The notes: generated by a model not told the origin, from the sequence alone. Shown: positions 1 through 8,857, counted from the first letter of the stretch. The stretch is DNA of 64,000 nucleotides from Streptomyces violens (GCF_000717745.1 NZ_JOBH01000010.1:124001-188000); one strand, 5' to 3'. Program-made: numbers and translations.

Positions 1-1
1 G

Positions 2-268
2 GCGCTGATCGGTACCGGCCTGGGCTGCGTGGCGGGCGGCGCGCTCCTTCTCGCCGCGTTCGCCGCCGCCCGTGGATACGCCCTGGACGCGCTGCCACCG
101 GCGGTGTCCGACGCGGCGGGCTCGGCGGTGTACGACACGCTCACCGCGAGCGCCCGGCTCGGCGGCGGCGCGCTGCTGGCCACGGGGATCACCGCGGGGC
201 TCGCCGCCGTCCTGTCGGGAGTACTGGCGAGGCGGGTGCGTGCCCGTCGAGCCGTCAGAGGCCGATGA
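2..268 (+). CDS. C-terminal end of a membrane protein (5' truncated by window edge)
   Basis: An open frame enters from the left edge and ends at TGA 266-268. The visible ~88 residues contain two hydrophobic segments rich in Ala, Gly and Leu (roughly residues 1-24 and 50-73) separated by a short polar stretch, and end in an Arg-rich tail, as expected for an integral membrane protein with a cytoplasmic C-terminus. The family cannot be identified from this fragment. It converges on the next gene and overlaps its 3' end by about 14 bp, so the two transcripts run into each other. Confidence 0.6.
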   Translation, partial: ALIGTGLGCVAGGALLLAAFAAARGYALDALPPAVSDAAGSAVYDTLTASARLGGGALLATGITAGLAAVLSGVLARRVRARRAVRGR

Positions 269-1196
269 CGGTCTTGCCCTGCGCCCGGCCCGTGCGGCTG
301 CGGGCGAGGGCCGCCGGGGCGTCCTCCAGCTGCACCTCACTGGTGATCAGGACAGTGAGCCGGCCCGCGTCGAGCTGATCGGCGAGGATGGACAGCAGCT
401 GCGGCGAGGGGCGGTTGCCGAAGTTGAAGCCGCGCAGGTTGTGCTCGATGAGCATGTCCGTGTCGGCCGCGCCGACGGTGGACACGACCGTGCCCCCGTC
501 CCGTACGACCTGCGTCATGTCCGCGAACGCCGACTCCCCGCTGACCAGGTCGATCAGGATGTCCACGCCGTCCGGGTGGGCCGCCAGCACCTGCTGGGCC
601 ACCGGCCCCTCGGTGTGATCCACCGTGGCCGCCGCGCCGAACTGCCCCATCAGCTCCGCGCTGCCCGCCCGCGCCGTGGCGATCACCTCGGCGCCGCGCT
701 GCGCCGCGAGCTGCGTGACGAACGTGCCGACGCCGCCGGTCGCGCCCACGACCAGCACCCGCTTGCCCTCCGCGACCCGGGTCTCCTCGACGAGGTTGTA
801 CGCGGCCGTGCCGGCCGTCGGCACCGCCGCCGAGGTCGCGTACGTGACGTTGCGCGGCGCGGGGGCGACCGCGTCCTCGGCGGCGATGGCGTAGTCCGCG
901 TACGAACCGCCGCCCCGGCCGACCAGTTGGAACTGCCCGAAGACCTGGTCACCGACCGTGCAGCGGCGCACGTCGGGGCCGACCGCGACCACCTCGCCCG
1001 CCCCGTCGGCCCCCAGGACCAGCGGGAAGGAGTGCGGCACGGCGTCCTTCAGCATGCCGTCGGCGATCTTCCAGTCGGTCGGGTTCAGCCCGGCGACCGC
1101 CATCGCGACCAGCACCTCGCCCGGTCCCGGCTCGGGCTGTGGCAGATCCATCAGCTCGGGCTCCGCCCCGAAGGCACTGACTGCTACGGCTCTCAT
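255..1196 (-). CDS. NADP-dependent medium-chain (zinc-independent) oxidoreductase
   Basis: A 313-residue protein of the quinone oxidoreductase branch of the MDR superfamily. The N-terminal GroES-like domain carries GEVLVAMAVAGLNPTDWK and GADGAGEVVAVG, followed by a Rossmann domain with VLVVGATGGVGTFVTQLAA, the NADPH-binding glycine motif. No structural-zinc Cys cluster is visible, consistent with the zinc-free quinone reductase-like group that reduces quinones or enones. The frame stays open about 340 bases further upstream, but family homology begins at ATG 1196, which has a purine-rich SD (GGAAGGAAC). The exact substrate cannot be told from sequence. Confidence 0.88.
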   Translation of the reverse strand: MRAVAVSAFGAEPELMDLPQPEPGPGEVLVAMAVAGLNPTDWKIADGMLKDAVPHSFPLVLGADGAGEVVAVGPDVRRCTVGDQVFGQFQLVGRGGGSYADYAIAAEDAVAPAPRNVTYATSAAVPTAGTAAYNLVEETRVAEGKRVLVVGATGGVGTFVTQLAAQRGAEVIATARAGSAELMGQFGAAATVDHTEGPVAQQVLAAHPDGVDILIDLVSGESAFADMTQVVRDGGTVVSTVGAADTDMLIEHNLRGFNFGNRPSPQLLSILADQLDAGRLTVLITSEVQLEDAPAALARSRTGRAQGKTVIGL

Positions 1197-1398
1197 CGTG
1201 GCGTTCCTTCCACCTCTCCGTACCCCGGCCCCTGTCCGGCCCCTGCCGTTCCAAGGATCGTAAGCACGCCGGTGCCGCCCGGCGCGGCAGGCGAAAGGGC
1301 CATGCCCCGGAAGCAACTCGTACGGCCGTCCCCAGAGCCGTCCCCGGCGCGGCGGCAAGGGGTTTGGCGCACGGCCGGCGCGGTTACCCCTCCCCCTC

Positions 1399-2373
1399 AT
1401 GAAGGGCGACAAGGGCGACAAGGCAGACGGGCGCCCCCGCGGCGGGCGCGCGAAGGACGAGGAGACCGTACGGGCGGGCCGGCGCACCGTCGCGATCAGC
1501 CGCCCGGACAAGGTGCTCTTCCCCGACGACGGCATCACGAAGCTGGAGGTGGCAGAGCACTACGGGGCCGTCGCCCCGCGTGCGCTGCCGCATCTGCGCG
1601 GCCGCCCCCTGATGATGGAGCGCCACCCGGACGGCATCGGGGGCCGCCCGCTGATGCAGAAGAACGCGCCGGACTACTTCCCCGACTGGGTGCGCACCTC
1701 CGTCCAGGAGAAGGCGGGCGGCAAGGTCACGCACGTCGTCTGCGACGACGCCGGCACGCTCGTGTACCTCGCCGGGCAGGCGTCGCTCACCCAGCACCGC
1801 TGGCTGTCCCGGGAGGACACCCCCAACGATCCCGACCTCCTGATCGTCGATCTGGACCCGTCGGAGGGCGCGGACTTCGAGGACGTGCGCTGGGCGGCGG
1901 ACCGGGTCTGCGCGCTGTGGGACGAAGTCCACCTGCCGGTCCGGCTGATGACCACCGGCTCGCGCGGCCTGCACGTCATCGCACCGCTGGACGCCAAGTC
2001 CGACTACGACGCGGTACGGGACTTCGCACACCGTGCCGCCGAGCTGCTCGCCGACCGCCACCCCGACCGGCTCACCACGGAGCAGCGCAAGGCCGACCGC
2101 CCCACCAAAGGCGGCCGCGGCCGTATCTACCTCGACGTACAGCGCAACGCCTACGCGCAGACCGCGGTCGCGCCCTACAGCGTCCGCGCCAAGCCGGGCG
2201 CGCCGGTGGCCATGCCGATCGCCCGTGAGGAACTGGACGACCCGGAGCTGCATGCCCGGCGCTGGACGCTGCGTACCGCGCCCGAGCGGCTGGATGCGGC
2301 CGACCCGTGGTCGGGGGACGGCTGGCGCGGCCGGTCGGTGAGCGCGGCGGCGAAGCGGCTGCCGGAGGAGTAG
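1399..2373 (+). CDS. LigD-type primase-polymerase domain protein (NHEJ polymerase)
   Basis: A 324-residue stand-alone version of the polymerase domain of bacterial LigD, an archaeo-eukaryotic primase-like enzyme that fills gaps at double-strand breaks during Ku-dependent end joining. Seen: SRPDKVLFP near 34-42, the acidic metal-binding motif DLDPSE at 151-156 and TTGSRGLHV at 185-193, the conserved His-containing motif of this family. A charged Lys/Asp/Gly-rich tail precedes the domain. No ligase or nuclease domain and no ku gene are present in the window, so partners must be encoded elsewhere. No strong SD precedes the ATG; a slightly different start is possible. Ends in a bidirectional hairpin terminator. 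Confidence 0.88.
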   Translation: MKGDKGDKADGRPRGGRAKDEETVRAGRRTVAISRPDKVLFPDDGITKLEVAEHYGAVAPRALPHLRGRPLMMERHPDGIGGRPLMQKNAPDYFPDWVRTSVQEKAGGKVTHVVCDDAGTLVYLAGQASLTQHRWLSREDTPNDPDLLIVDLDPSEGADFEDVRWAADRVCALWDEVHLPVRLMTTGSRGLHVIAPLDAKSDYDAVRDFAHRAAELLADRHPDRLTTEQRKADRPTKGGRGRIYLDVQRNAYAQTAVAPYSVRAKPGAPVAMPIAREELDDPELHARRWTLRTAPERLDAADPWSGDGWRGRSVSAAAKRLPEE

Positions 2374-2389
2374 GCACCGCGCACGCGGA

Positions 2390-2432
2390 CGGAGCGGGCC
2401 GCCTGTCCCCCCACGGCAGGCGGCCCGCTCCG
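2390..2432. terminator. Bidirectional hairpin terminator
   Basis: Perfect 16-bp inverted repeat (2390-2405 with 2417-2432, loop 11) between the convergent LigD-polymerase and PhoX-type genes. There is no U-tract, as is common for Streptomyces terminators. Confidence 0.75.
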
Positions 2433-2451
2433 TACTGGCGGATCGGGCGGC

Positions 2452-4536
2452 TCACACGCCGATGTCGTCACCGTCCGTGCGCCACACGCTGACCACGGAC
2501 GGGCGGACCAGCGCGCCCGGTCCGTCCGGCCAGTGCGAAGCGGGCTTCTCCACGCTCGCGCCGTCCACCTCGCCCGGGTGCTGCACCGCGACCAGCACCC
2601 GTCGCTCCTGCACGATCGGCCCGCAGGTCTCGGCGCCGGTCGGCACGGTGAGGAACTGCCGCACCTGGCCGCGCCGGGGACCGGTGGTGGCCACGCCGAA
2701 GAGGCCGTCATGACTGCCCAGGGCGTTGCCGTCGGTGGAGATCCACAGGTTGCCGTGCACATCGAAGGTGATGTTGTCCGGGCAGGAGATCGGGCTGACC
2801 TGGTCCTTGGGGAAGCCGCCGAAGTACGTCGACGGGTCCTCCGGGTCGCCGCAGACGAGGAAGAGGTTCCACGTGAAACGTCCGGCCGCCGGGTCGCCGC
2901 GGTGCTCGGTCAGCTCCAGTATCTGGCCGTGCTTGTTCCCGTTGCGCGGGTTGGCCTCGTCGGCGGCCGCCTTGCCGTCCTTCCCCCGGTCGCTGTTGTT
3001 GGTCAGCGCGACGTAGACCTTGCCGGTGCGGGGGCTGGGCTCGACGTCCTCGGGGCGGTCCATCTTCGTGGCACCCACCTTGTCGGCGGCCATCCGCGTG
3101 AAGACGTACACCTCTTCCGCGGTCATGTCGGGCACGTGCGAGGTGGTACCGGTCGCCAGCGGGATCCACTCGCCGCGGCCGTCGAACTCGCCGTCCTCCG
3201 GCAGCTTCCCCGACCCGTCGATCTCGTCCGCCGGGCTGTCGCCGGTGAACTTCGCGACGTACAGCGTGCCCTCGTCCAGCAGCGTGCGGTTGTGCTCGCG
3301 CGCGGCGGCGCTCGTGCCGCGCTTCATCCGCTTGGCGGAGACGAACTTGTAGAAGTAGTCGAACTTCTCGTCGTCACCCATGTAGAGCACGGGCCGGCCG
3401 TCGGGGGTCAGCCGCGGCTCGGCGGCCTCGTGCTTGAAGCGGCCGAGCGCGGTGAGCTTGCGCGGGGTGGAGTCGGGGTCGAACGGGTCGATCTCCACGA
3501 CCCAGCCGAAGCGGTTGGTCTCGTTCGGCTCCTTCGCGACGTCGAAGCGCCGGTCGAACCGCTCCCACTTGCGCTCGCTGGCGCCGCCCTTGAAGCCGTA
3601 CCGCTTCAGCCGCGCCGCGGTCTCGGCGTCGCCGGCCTGGTCGCCGTGGGCGAAGTACTGGTTGAAGTTCTCCTCGCCGGACAGCACGGTGCCCCACGGG
3701 GTGATGCCGCCGCCGCAGTTGTTGAGCGTGCCGAGGATGCGAGTGCCCTCGGGGTCGGCGGAGGTCTTCAGCAGGTCGCTGCCGGCCGCCGGGCCGGTCA
3801 CCTCGAACGGCGTGGTGCCGGTGATCCGGCGGTTGAGGTGGTGGCGGGGCACCGCGGTGAGCCGGCCGCTGCGCCGCTCCTCCTGCGCCACGAGCACCGT
3901 CAGGCCGTGCGCCTGCAGCCCGATCTCCGCCTGCTCGCGGGTCGGGTTCTCGGCGTCGTACCCGGCGAACATCAGGGCCTCGTCGGTGTACTCGTGATTG
4001 ATCACGAAGAGCTGCCGGTCCCGCTCGCCCGGGAGGTCCAGCACGGCCATGTAGTCGCAGTTGTAACCGAACTGGCCGGCCTGCGCCTTCGCGGACTGCC
4101 GGTCGGCGTCGAACGCCGGGGCGCCGCGCAGCACCGGGTCGCCCCAGCGGATGACGATGTTGTGCTCATGGCCCGTGGGCACGGTCACCGTGTCGGCGGT
4201 GTTGGGCGCGACGGCCGGGAAGCGCAGGCCGCGGGCGGGGCGGGCGTGCCGGGTGGCGGTGGCCGCCGTACCGGACGCGGTGCCGGAACCGGCCGCGGCG
4301 GCCTGCGGCGCTGCCGGGCCGGTCAGCGCGGCGCCGGTGGCCGCGGCAGCCGTGACGACGGCGCTCGCGCGCAGGACGTTCCGGCGGGAGAGCGCCCCCG
4401 CGATCACGTCACCGACGTACGCGTTGCCGCTGGTGTTGGGCGTCTCGTGGAAACAGGCGTCACCGCAGCGGTAGCGGCAGGTCATGGCCGAACGGCCGCC
4501 CGGGTGAGAGCCGATCAGCGGCAGCAGCTTGCGCAC
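2452..4536 (-). CDS. PhoX family (DUF839) secreted phosphatase, Tat substrate
   Basis: A 694-residue protein of the PhoX/DUF839 family, calcium- and iron-dependent alkaline phosphatases that release phosphate from organic esters outside the cell. The N-terminus has the twin-arginine motif SRRNVLRAS (residues 50-58) followed by an Ala-rich hydrophobic stretch and AAA-type cleavage region. The twin-Arg lies unusually deep because of a roughly 45-residue lead with several Cys and His, a layout I recall as common in actinobacterial members. The body shows NCGGGITPWGTVLSGEEN and WGDPVLRGAPAF typical of the family. GTG start with SD GAAGGAAC. A two-unit PHO-box-like repeat lies about 100 bp upstream, suggesting PhoP control. 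A near-perfect parS-like site lies in the coding region at 2866-2879. Confidence 0.9.
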   Translation of the reverse strand: MRKLLPLIGSHPGGRSAMTCRYRCGDACFHETPNTSGNAYVGDVIAGALSRRNVLRASAVVTAAAATGAALTGPAAPQAAAAGSGTASGTAATATRHARPARGLRFPAVAPNTADTVTVPTGHEHNIVIRWGDPVLRGAPAFDADRQSAKAQAGQFGYNCDYMAVLDLPGERDRQLFVINHEYTDEALMFAGYDAENPTREQAEIGLQAHGLTVLVAQEERRSGRLTAVPRHHLNRRITGTTPFEVTGPAAGSDLLKTSADPEGTRILGTLNNCGGGITPWGTVLSGEENFNQYFAHGDQAGDAETAARLKRYGFKGGASERKWERFDRRFDVAKEPNETNRFGWVVEIDPFDPDSTPRKLTALGRFKHEAAEPRLTPDGRPVLYMGDDEKFDYFYKFVSAKRMKRGTSAAAREHNRTLLDEGTLYVAKFTGDSPADEIDGSGKLPEDGEFDGRGEWIPLATGTTSHVPDMTAEEVYVFTRMAADKVGATKMDRPEDVEPSPRTGKVYVALTNNSDRGKDGKAAADEANPRNGNKHGQILELTEHRGDPAAGRFTWNLFLVCGDPEDPSTYFGGFPKDQVSPISCPDNITFDVHGNLWISTDGNALGSHDGLFGVATTGPRRGQVRQFLTVPTGAETCGPIVQERRVLVAVQHPGEVDGASVEKPASHWPDGPGALVRPSVVSVWRTDGDDIGV
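2866..2879. other. Degenerate parS-like site (1 mismatch) inside phosphatase gene
   Basis: The minus strand reads GTTTCACGTGGAAC, one base off the Streptomyces parS palindrome. It lies in the phosphatase reading frame as Phe-Thr-Trp-Asn; the perfect palindrome would put a TGA in this frame. Whether ParB binds is unknown. Confidence 0.35.
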
Positions 4537-4635
4537 GGTGTTCCTTCGGGTAGGGGATGACGACGGGTGGTGACGTGACGGTGCGTCGGGTGATCAGCCG
4601 TGACGGTATGGGGACAGGCCCGACACGCGGCGACA

Positions 4636-4657
4636 AAAAGATGAACTGACGGTGAAT
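4636..4657 (-). promoter_or_regulatory. Putative PHO box (PhoP-binding direct repeats)
   Basis: On the minus strand two adjacent 11-nt units, ATTCACCGTCA and GTTCATCTTTT, match the Streptomyces PhoP direct-repeat unit, whose consensus begins GTTCACC. The pair ends about 100 nt before the GTG of the PhoX-type gene. A weaker third unit (AAGCCACCCGG) abuts at about 4658-4668. It could also affect the divergent VWA gene. Confidence 0.6.
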
Positions 4658-4825
4658 CCGGGTGGCTTCGGCTCGTACCGGCGCACGACGCGCGGGGTCC
4701 CACGATGCGATAGGGGCAGGCCGCTACCCTTTGGTGTCCGTCCTGGTCAGCACGCGCCTCGCTCAAACGGACATTCGCCGCACCCAGCACATACGCACGC
4801 CACCACACGCACGAGAGGTACGCCG

Positions 4826-6412
4826 ATGGGCATTCGGAGTCTGCTGCGCAACGCTTTCGGTCGCTCCAAGGCGGCCAGTAAGGAACCGGATGCCGTCGCG
4901 GCGACGGAGGCCACCGACGCGGCGGCCATCCCGGAGGCCCGCGAGGAGTCGGCCCCCTCGGCCCCCTCGGCCGACGCGGTGACGGAGGCGGCGCCGGCCG
5001 CGGAGACGGAGGTACCGGCGGCCCGTACGGAGCAGGCACCGGCCCGTCCGGAGCCGGCGTACGCGGAGACCGCCCCCGCGGCGGGCGCCGCGGTACTCGC
5101 GGCCGAGGCCGCCTCCGCCCCCGCCTCCTCGACCCCCTCCGACGTCCCGGACGTCTCGGACCTGGTGAGAGAGGCATTCGACCGGCCGTTGGCCCCGAAG
5201 CCGGATGCTCCGGAGGAGCGGGCTGCGGAGCCGGCGGGTGCGGAGCCGGCGGCTGCTGAGGCGACGCCCGAGGTCGAGGCCGGGGAGCCGAAGGACACGA
5301 AGGACGCGAAGAGCGACGAGGTTGCGGCGCAGCACGAGGCCGAGGCCAAGGCAGAGGCCGCCGAGCCGGTGGCCGCCGAGCCCGAGGTCAAGGCAGAGCC
5401 CGAGCCGGCGACCGCCGACGCCGAGAAGGCCGAGGTCGAGGCCCCGGCCGAGGAGCCGAAGGTCGAGCAGCCGAAGGCGGAAGCACCGCAGGCCGACGAG
5501 CCGAAGGCCGAGCCCGAGCCCGCCCCCGCGGCCACCATCCCCGCCGCCCGCACCGAATCCCCCGCCGAGGCCCCGGCCGAGGCCCCCGCCGAACCGGCCC
5601 CCGCGCCCGCAGCCGCCCCCGCGAAGGCAGCCGCCCCCGCCAAGACGGACGCCGCCGACGAAGAAGCCCGTCCCGCCCTCCCCCTCGCCAAGGTCGAGGA
5701 GGTCGCGCCCGGACTGGTCAGCCTGTACAAGGACGCCGGTGCGGCGCTGGAGAAGCACGGCCTGACCACGCAGCGCGCCGCCGTCTACCTCGTGCTCGAC
5801 CGCTCCGGCTCGATGCGCAACTACTACAAGGACGGCACCGTCCAGCACCTCGCCGAGCAGGCCCTCGGCCTCTCCGCGCACCTGGACGACGACGGCACCG
5901 TCCCCGTCGTCTTCTTCTCCACCGACATCGACGGCACCGCCGAGCTCGACCTCACCTCGTACGAGGGCAGGATCGAGGAGCTGCACGCGGGCCTGGGCCA
6001 CATGGGCCGCACGAACTACCACTGGGCGATCAAGGCCGTCGTCGACCACTACAAGAAGTCGAAGACGACCGCGCCCGCGTTCGTGATCTTCCAGACCGAC
6101 GGCGCCCCCACTTCCAAGCCCGCCGCCGAGAAGGCGCTGTGCGAGGCGGCCGGGCTGCCGATCTTCTGGCAGTTCGTCGGCTTCGGCGACCCCGAGGCCA
6201 AGGGCTTCGACTTCCTGCGCAAGCTGGACGACCTCACCGTCCCGGAGAAGCGGAAGGTCGACAACGCCGGCTTCTTCCACGCCGGCCGCGACCCGCGCGC
6301 CCTGGCCGACGCCGACCTCTACGCGCAGCTGATGATCGAGTTCCCGGAGTGGCTCACGGAGGCCCGCGCCGCGGGCGTGCTCAAGAAGAGCAAGAAGGGC
6401 AAGAAGAGCTGA
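4826..6412 (+). CDS. VWA-domain protein with long acidic/Ala-Pro N-terminal region
   Basis: About 528 residues. A short basic N-terminus (MGIRSLLRNAFGRSK) is followed by roughly 270 residues of Ala/Glu/Pro/Lys-rich low complexity, probably disordered, then a von Willebrand A domain. The MIDAS motif DRSGSM sits at 325-330, with the downstream motif residues TNYHWAIKAVVDHY and FQTDGAPTS. The domain resembles TerF/TerY-type VWA proteins of tellurium-resistance and stress clusters, which bind partners through a metal ion; no ter genes are adjacent. It ends in a Lys-rich KKSKKGKKS tail. The frame is open further upstream, but homology and the GAGAGG SD support this ATG. Role not known. Confidence 0.85.
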   Translation: MGIRSLLRNAFGRSKAASKEPDAVAATEATDAAAIPEAREESAPSAPSADAVTEAAPAAETEVPAARTEQAPARPEPAYAETAPAAGAAVLAAEAASAPASSTPSDVPDVSDLVREAFDRPLAPKPDAPEERAAEPAGAEPAAAEATPEVEAGEPKDTKDAKSDEVAAQHEAEAKAEAAEPVAAEPEVKAEPEPATADAEKAEVEAPAEEPKVEQPKAEAPQADEPKAEPEPAPAATIPAARTESPAEAPAEAPAEPAPAPAAAPAKAAAPAKTDAADEEARPALPLAKVEEVAPGLVSLYKDAGAALEKHGLTTQRAAVYLVLDRSGSMRNYYKDGTVQHLAEQALGLSAHLDDDGTVPVVFFSTDIDGTAELDLTSYEGRIEELHAGLGHMGRTNYHWAIKAVVDHYKKSKTTAPAFVIFQTDGAPTSKPAAEKALCEAAGLPIFWQFVGFGDPEAKGFDFLRKLDDLTVPEKRKVDNAGFFHAGRDPRALADADLYAQLMIEFPEWLTEARAAGVLKKSKKGKKS

Positions 6413-6429
6413 CCCGGCACGACCGGCGA

Positions 6430-6466
6430 ACGGCCCGGCGGCTCCCACGGGGAGCGGCCGGGCCGT
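6430..6466 (+). terminator. Hairpin terminator of VWA gene
   Basis: Arms 6430-6446 and 6450-6466 pair over 17 bp with one G-G mismatch around a 3-nt loop, 17 bases after the stop codon. It also lies just past the 3' end of the facing DUF397 gene. Confidence 0.75.
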
Positions 6467-6479
6467 CGTGCTTCCCGCC

Positions 6480-6674
6480 TCAGTCCGCCGTCGTGTACGC
6501 GATGAACAGCGACCACGCGGCCGACGAGAAGGTCAGCCGCGGCTCCTCCCCGTCCACCCGCTTCGAATCCCGCACCTGCACCGATCCGGCCTCGGCGGCG
6601 ACCGCGACCTCCACGCAGGCGGCGTCCTCGTACTCGCTGTAACTCGACGTGAACCACGTCGCCCCGTCACCCAT
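6480..6674 (-). CDS. DUF397 domain protein (orphan)
   Basis: A 64-residue protein with the family signature WFTSSYSEYEDAACVEVAV near the N-terminus, then VQVRDSK and a C-terminal LTFSSAAWSLFI segment. DUF397 proteins are abundant in Streptomyces and usually sit directly downstream of an XRE-type HTH/DUF5753 regulator as an antitoxin-like or signalling partner (BldB/WhiJ-like systems). Here no HTH gene adjoins: the upstream neighbour is divergent metG. The frame runs on upstream of ATG 6674, but the family begins here. Confidence 0.85.
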   Translation of the reverse strand: MGDGATWFTSSYSEYEDAACVEVAVAAEAGSVQVRDSKRVDGEEPRLTFSSAAWSLFIAYTTAD

Positions 6675-6868
6675 CGCCCCTCCGCCACCCCTCGATGCCG
6701 CGCATCGCTTCCCCAGGTACTCACAGCATCCCCGGTCGCCTGCACACCATGCGTACGCGCGGGGGCGGCCCTTAAAGGGGGCGCGGTGACCCCCGTCCGG
6801 GCGAGTACGATATTGGCGTTCCGTAGTGCAAAAAATCACTCACCGTAGCGACTTGGGAGCAGCCGGCA

Positions 6869-8578
6869 ATGGCTCGACACCTCATCACCAGCGCCCTTCC
6901 GTACATCAACGGGATCAAGCACCTGGGCAACATGGTGGGGTCCATGCTCCCGGCCGATGTCTACGCGAGGTACCTGCGGCAGCGCGGTCACGACGTGCTC
7001 TACATCTGCGCGACCGACGAGCACGGCACCCCCGCCGAGCTGGCCGCGAAGGACGCCGGCCAGTCGGTCGACGCGTTCTGCGCCGAGCAGCACGACGCGC
7101 AGAAGGCGATCTACGACGGCTTCGGCCTCGCCTTCGACCACTTCGGCCGCAGCTCCTCGCCGGAGAACGTCGAGCTGACCCAGCACTTCGCGCGCAAGCT
7201 GCACGAGAACGGCTTCATCGAGGAGCGGGCGATCCGCCAGGTCTACTCGAACGCCGACGAGCGCTTCCTGCCCGACCGCTACATCGTCGGCACGTGCCCG
7301 CACTGCGGTTACGACAAGGCCCGCGGCGACCAGTGCGAGAACTGCACCCGCGTGCTGGACCCGACCGACCTGATCGACGCCCGCTCGGCGATCAGCGGCA
7401 GCAGCGACCTGGAGGTGCGGGAGACCAAGCACCTCTTCCTGCTCCAGTCCAAGCTGCAGGGCGAGGTCGAGAAGTTCATCGACGAGGCCGGTGAGGAGTG
7501 GCCGACGCTGGCCTCCTCCATCGCCCGCAAGTGGCTGACCGAGGGCCTGCACGACCGCGCGATCACCCGCGACCTGGACTGGGGCGTGCCGGTGCCCGCC
7601 GACGTCTGGCCGGACCTGGCCGCCGAGGGCAAGGTCTTCTACGTCTGGTTCGACGCCCCGATCGAGTACATCGGCTCGACGAAGGAGTGGGCGGACGTCG
7701 ACCCGGAGAACCGCGACTGGAAGTCGTGGTGGTACGAGGCCGACGACGTTCGGTACACGGAGTTCATGGCCAAGGACAACGTCCCCTTCCACTCCGTGAT
7801 GTTCCCGGCGACCCAGCTGGGCACCCGCGAGCCGTGGAAGAAGGTCGACTTCCTCAAGGCCTTCAACTGGCTGAACTACTACGGCGGCAAGTTCTCCACC
7901 TCCCAGCGGCGCGGCATCTTCACCGACGCGGCGCTGGAGCTGCTGCCCGCCGACTACTGGCGCTACTTCCTGATCGCGAACGCGCCGGAGTCCGACGACA
8001 CCTCCTTCACCTGGGAGCTCTTCTCCTCCTCGGTCAACAAGGACCTGGCCGACACCCTCGGCAACTTCGTCAACCGCGTGCTGTCCTTCTCGCGGAAGCG
8101 CTTCGGTGACGAGGTACCGGCGGGCGCCGAGGCCGGCGAGGCCGAGGCGAAGCTCGGCGAGGACATCGCGCGGCTGCTGGCCGAGTACGAGGGCCACATG
8201 GAGGCCCTCCAGTTCCGCAAGGCCGCGGCGTCGCTGCGCGCCCTGTGGAGCACGGGCAACTCCTACCTGGAGGAGAAGGCCCCCTGGCTGGAGATCAAGA
8301 CCGACAAGGACGCGGCCGCGCTCACCCTCCGTACGGCGATGAACCTCATCCACCTGTACTCGGTGATCTCCGAGCCGTTCATCCCGTCCTCGGCAAAGGC
8401 CATGCGCGGCGCGTTCACCCTCACCGACGACACGGCCCTGTGGATCACCCCGGACGAGGCCCGCTCCCTCTCCGCGGTCCCGGCCGGCACCCCCTTCACC
8501 GTCCCCCCGGTCCTCTTCGCCAAGATCACCGAAGACGACCTGGCGGCCTACAAGGAGCGCTTCGGCGGCGAGGAGTAA
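6869..8578 (+). CDS. metG: Methionyl-tRNA synthetase
   Basis: A 569-residue class I aminoacyl-tRNA synthetase that charges tRNA-Met. The N-terminal Rossmann fold carries the HIGH-type motif in [11 protein letters not shown] (11-21), a Cys4 zinc knuckle [17 protein letters not shown] at 143-159, and the KMSKS-loop variant KFSTS at 341-345, followed by the helical anticodon-binding domain. It lacks the C-terminal Trbp111-like tRNA-binding domain, as in the shorter MetRS type. SD GGGAGC precedes the ATG. The gene is followed by a perfect 11-bp hairpin. Confidence 0.97.
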   Translation: MARHLITSALPYINGIKHLGNMVGSMLPADVYARYLRQRGHDVLYICATDEHGTPAELAAKDAGQSVDAFCAEQHDAQKAIYDGFGLAFDHFGRSSSPENVELTQHFARKLHENGFIEERAIRQVYSNADERFLPDRYIVGTCPHCGYDKARGDQCENCTRVLDPTDLIDARSAISGSSDLEVRETKHLFLLQSKLQGEVEKFIDEAGEEWPTLASSIARKWLTEGLHDRAITRDLDWGVPVPADVWPDLAAEGKVFYVWFDAPIEYIGSTKEWADVDPENRDWKSWWYEADDVRYTEFMAKDNVPFHSVMFPATQLGTREPWKKVDFLKAFNWLNYYGGKFSTSQRRGIFTDAALELLPADYWRYFLIANAPESDDTSFTWELFSSSVNKDLADTLGNFVNRVLSFSRKRFGDEVPAGAEAGEAEAKLGEDIARLLAEYEGHMEALQFRKAAASLRALWSTGNSYLEEKAPWLEIKTDKDAAALTLRTAMNLIHLYSVISEPFIPSSAKAMRGAFTLTDDTALWITPDEARSLSAVPAGTPFTVPPVLFAKITEDDLAAYKERFGGEE

Positions 8579-8590
8579 GTCCTCCGGTCC

Positions 8591-8620
8591 CGGCCGGTGC
8601 CTCCTCGGGGGCACCGGCCG
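8591..8620 (+). terminator. Terminator of metG
   Basis: Perfect 11-bp inverted repeat 8591-8601 / 8610-8620 beginning 12 bases after the metG stop. A second small perfect stem (CCCTGA/TCAGGG, 8631-8646) follows. Confidence 0.7.
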
Positions 8621-8725
8621 TCCCAACTCCCCCTGAAGCCTCAGGGGTTGACACGGCTGGTAGAATCAGAGCACCGAACGATCACACGCAGAAGCAGTAC
8701 AACCGCATGTGACGTCAGTACGACA

Positions 8726-8758
8726 GCTCCCTTCCTCTTCGGAGGACGGGGGCTTTTC
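8726..8758 (+). terminator. Intrinsic terminator 1 in leader of small membrane protein
   Basis: Stem 8726-8737 / 8742-8753 around a TTCG tetraloop, one mismatch, followed directly by TTTTCT. This is a canonical rho-independent structure, unusual here because it lies upstream of a gene rather than after one. Confidence 0.7.
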
Positions 8759-8809
8759 TGCTTTACCGCTCCATCTGCTTTACCGCTCCGTCCGAGTCCG
8801 ACCGTCCAT

Positions 8810-8846
8810 GGCTCCCTGAATCTCTTCAGGGGGCCTTTTGCTTTTC
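8810..8846 (+). terminator. Intrinsic terminator 2, immediately upstream of the small membrane protein gene
   Basis: Stem 8810-8820 / 8825-8835 (one G-T pair) followed by TTTTGCTTTT. It ends about a dozen bases before the TTG start, and the SD (GGAGG) follows the T-rich tract, so a transcript started upstream must read through two terminators to express the gene. Confidence 0.7.
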
Positions 8847-8857
8847 GGAGGCAGTAC

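Noticed and set aside
255..1538. N-terminal extension of the MDR oxidoreductase to 1538
   Set aside because: The extra ~114 residues are Arg/Pro-rich with no homology and overlap the divergent LigD-polymerase gene.
2533..4560. A long plus-strand frame opposite the phosphatase gene
   Set aside because: No domain signature; shadow of the PhoX-type gene.
8648..8666. TTGACA and TAGAAT as one sigma-70 promoter
   Set aside because: Spacing is only 7 bp; the two hexamers cannot be a -35/-10 pair. TAGAAT alone may still be a -10.
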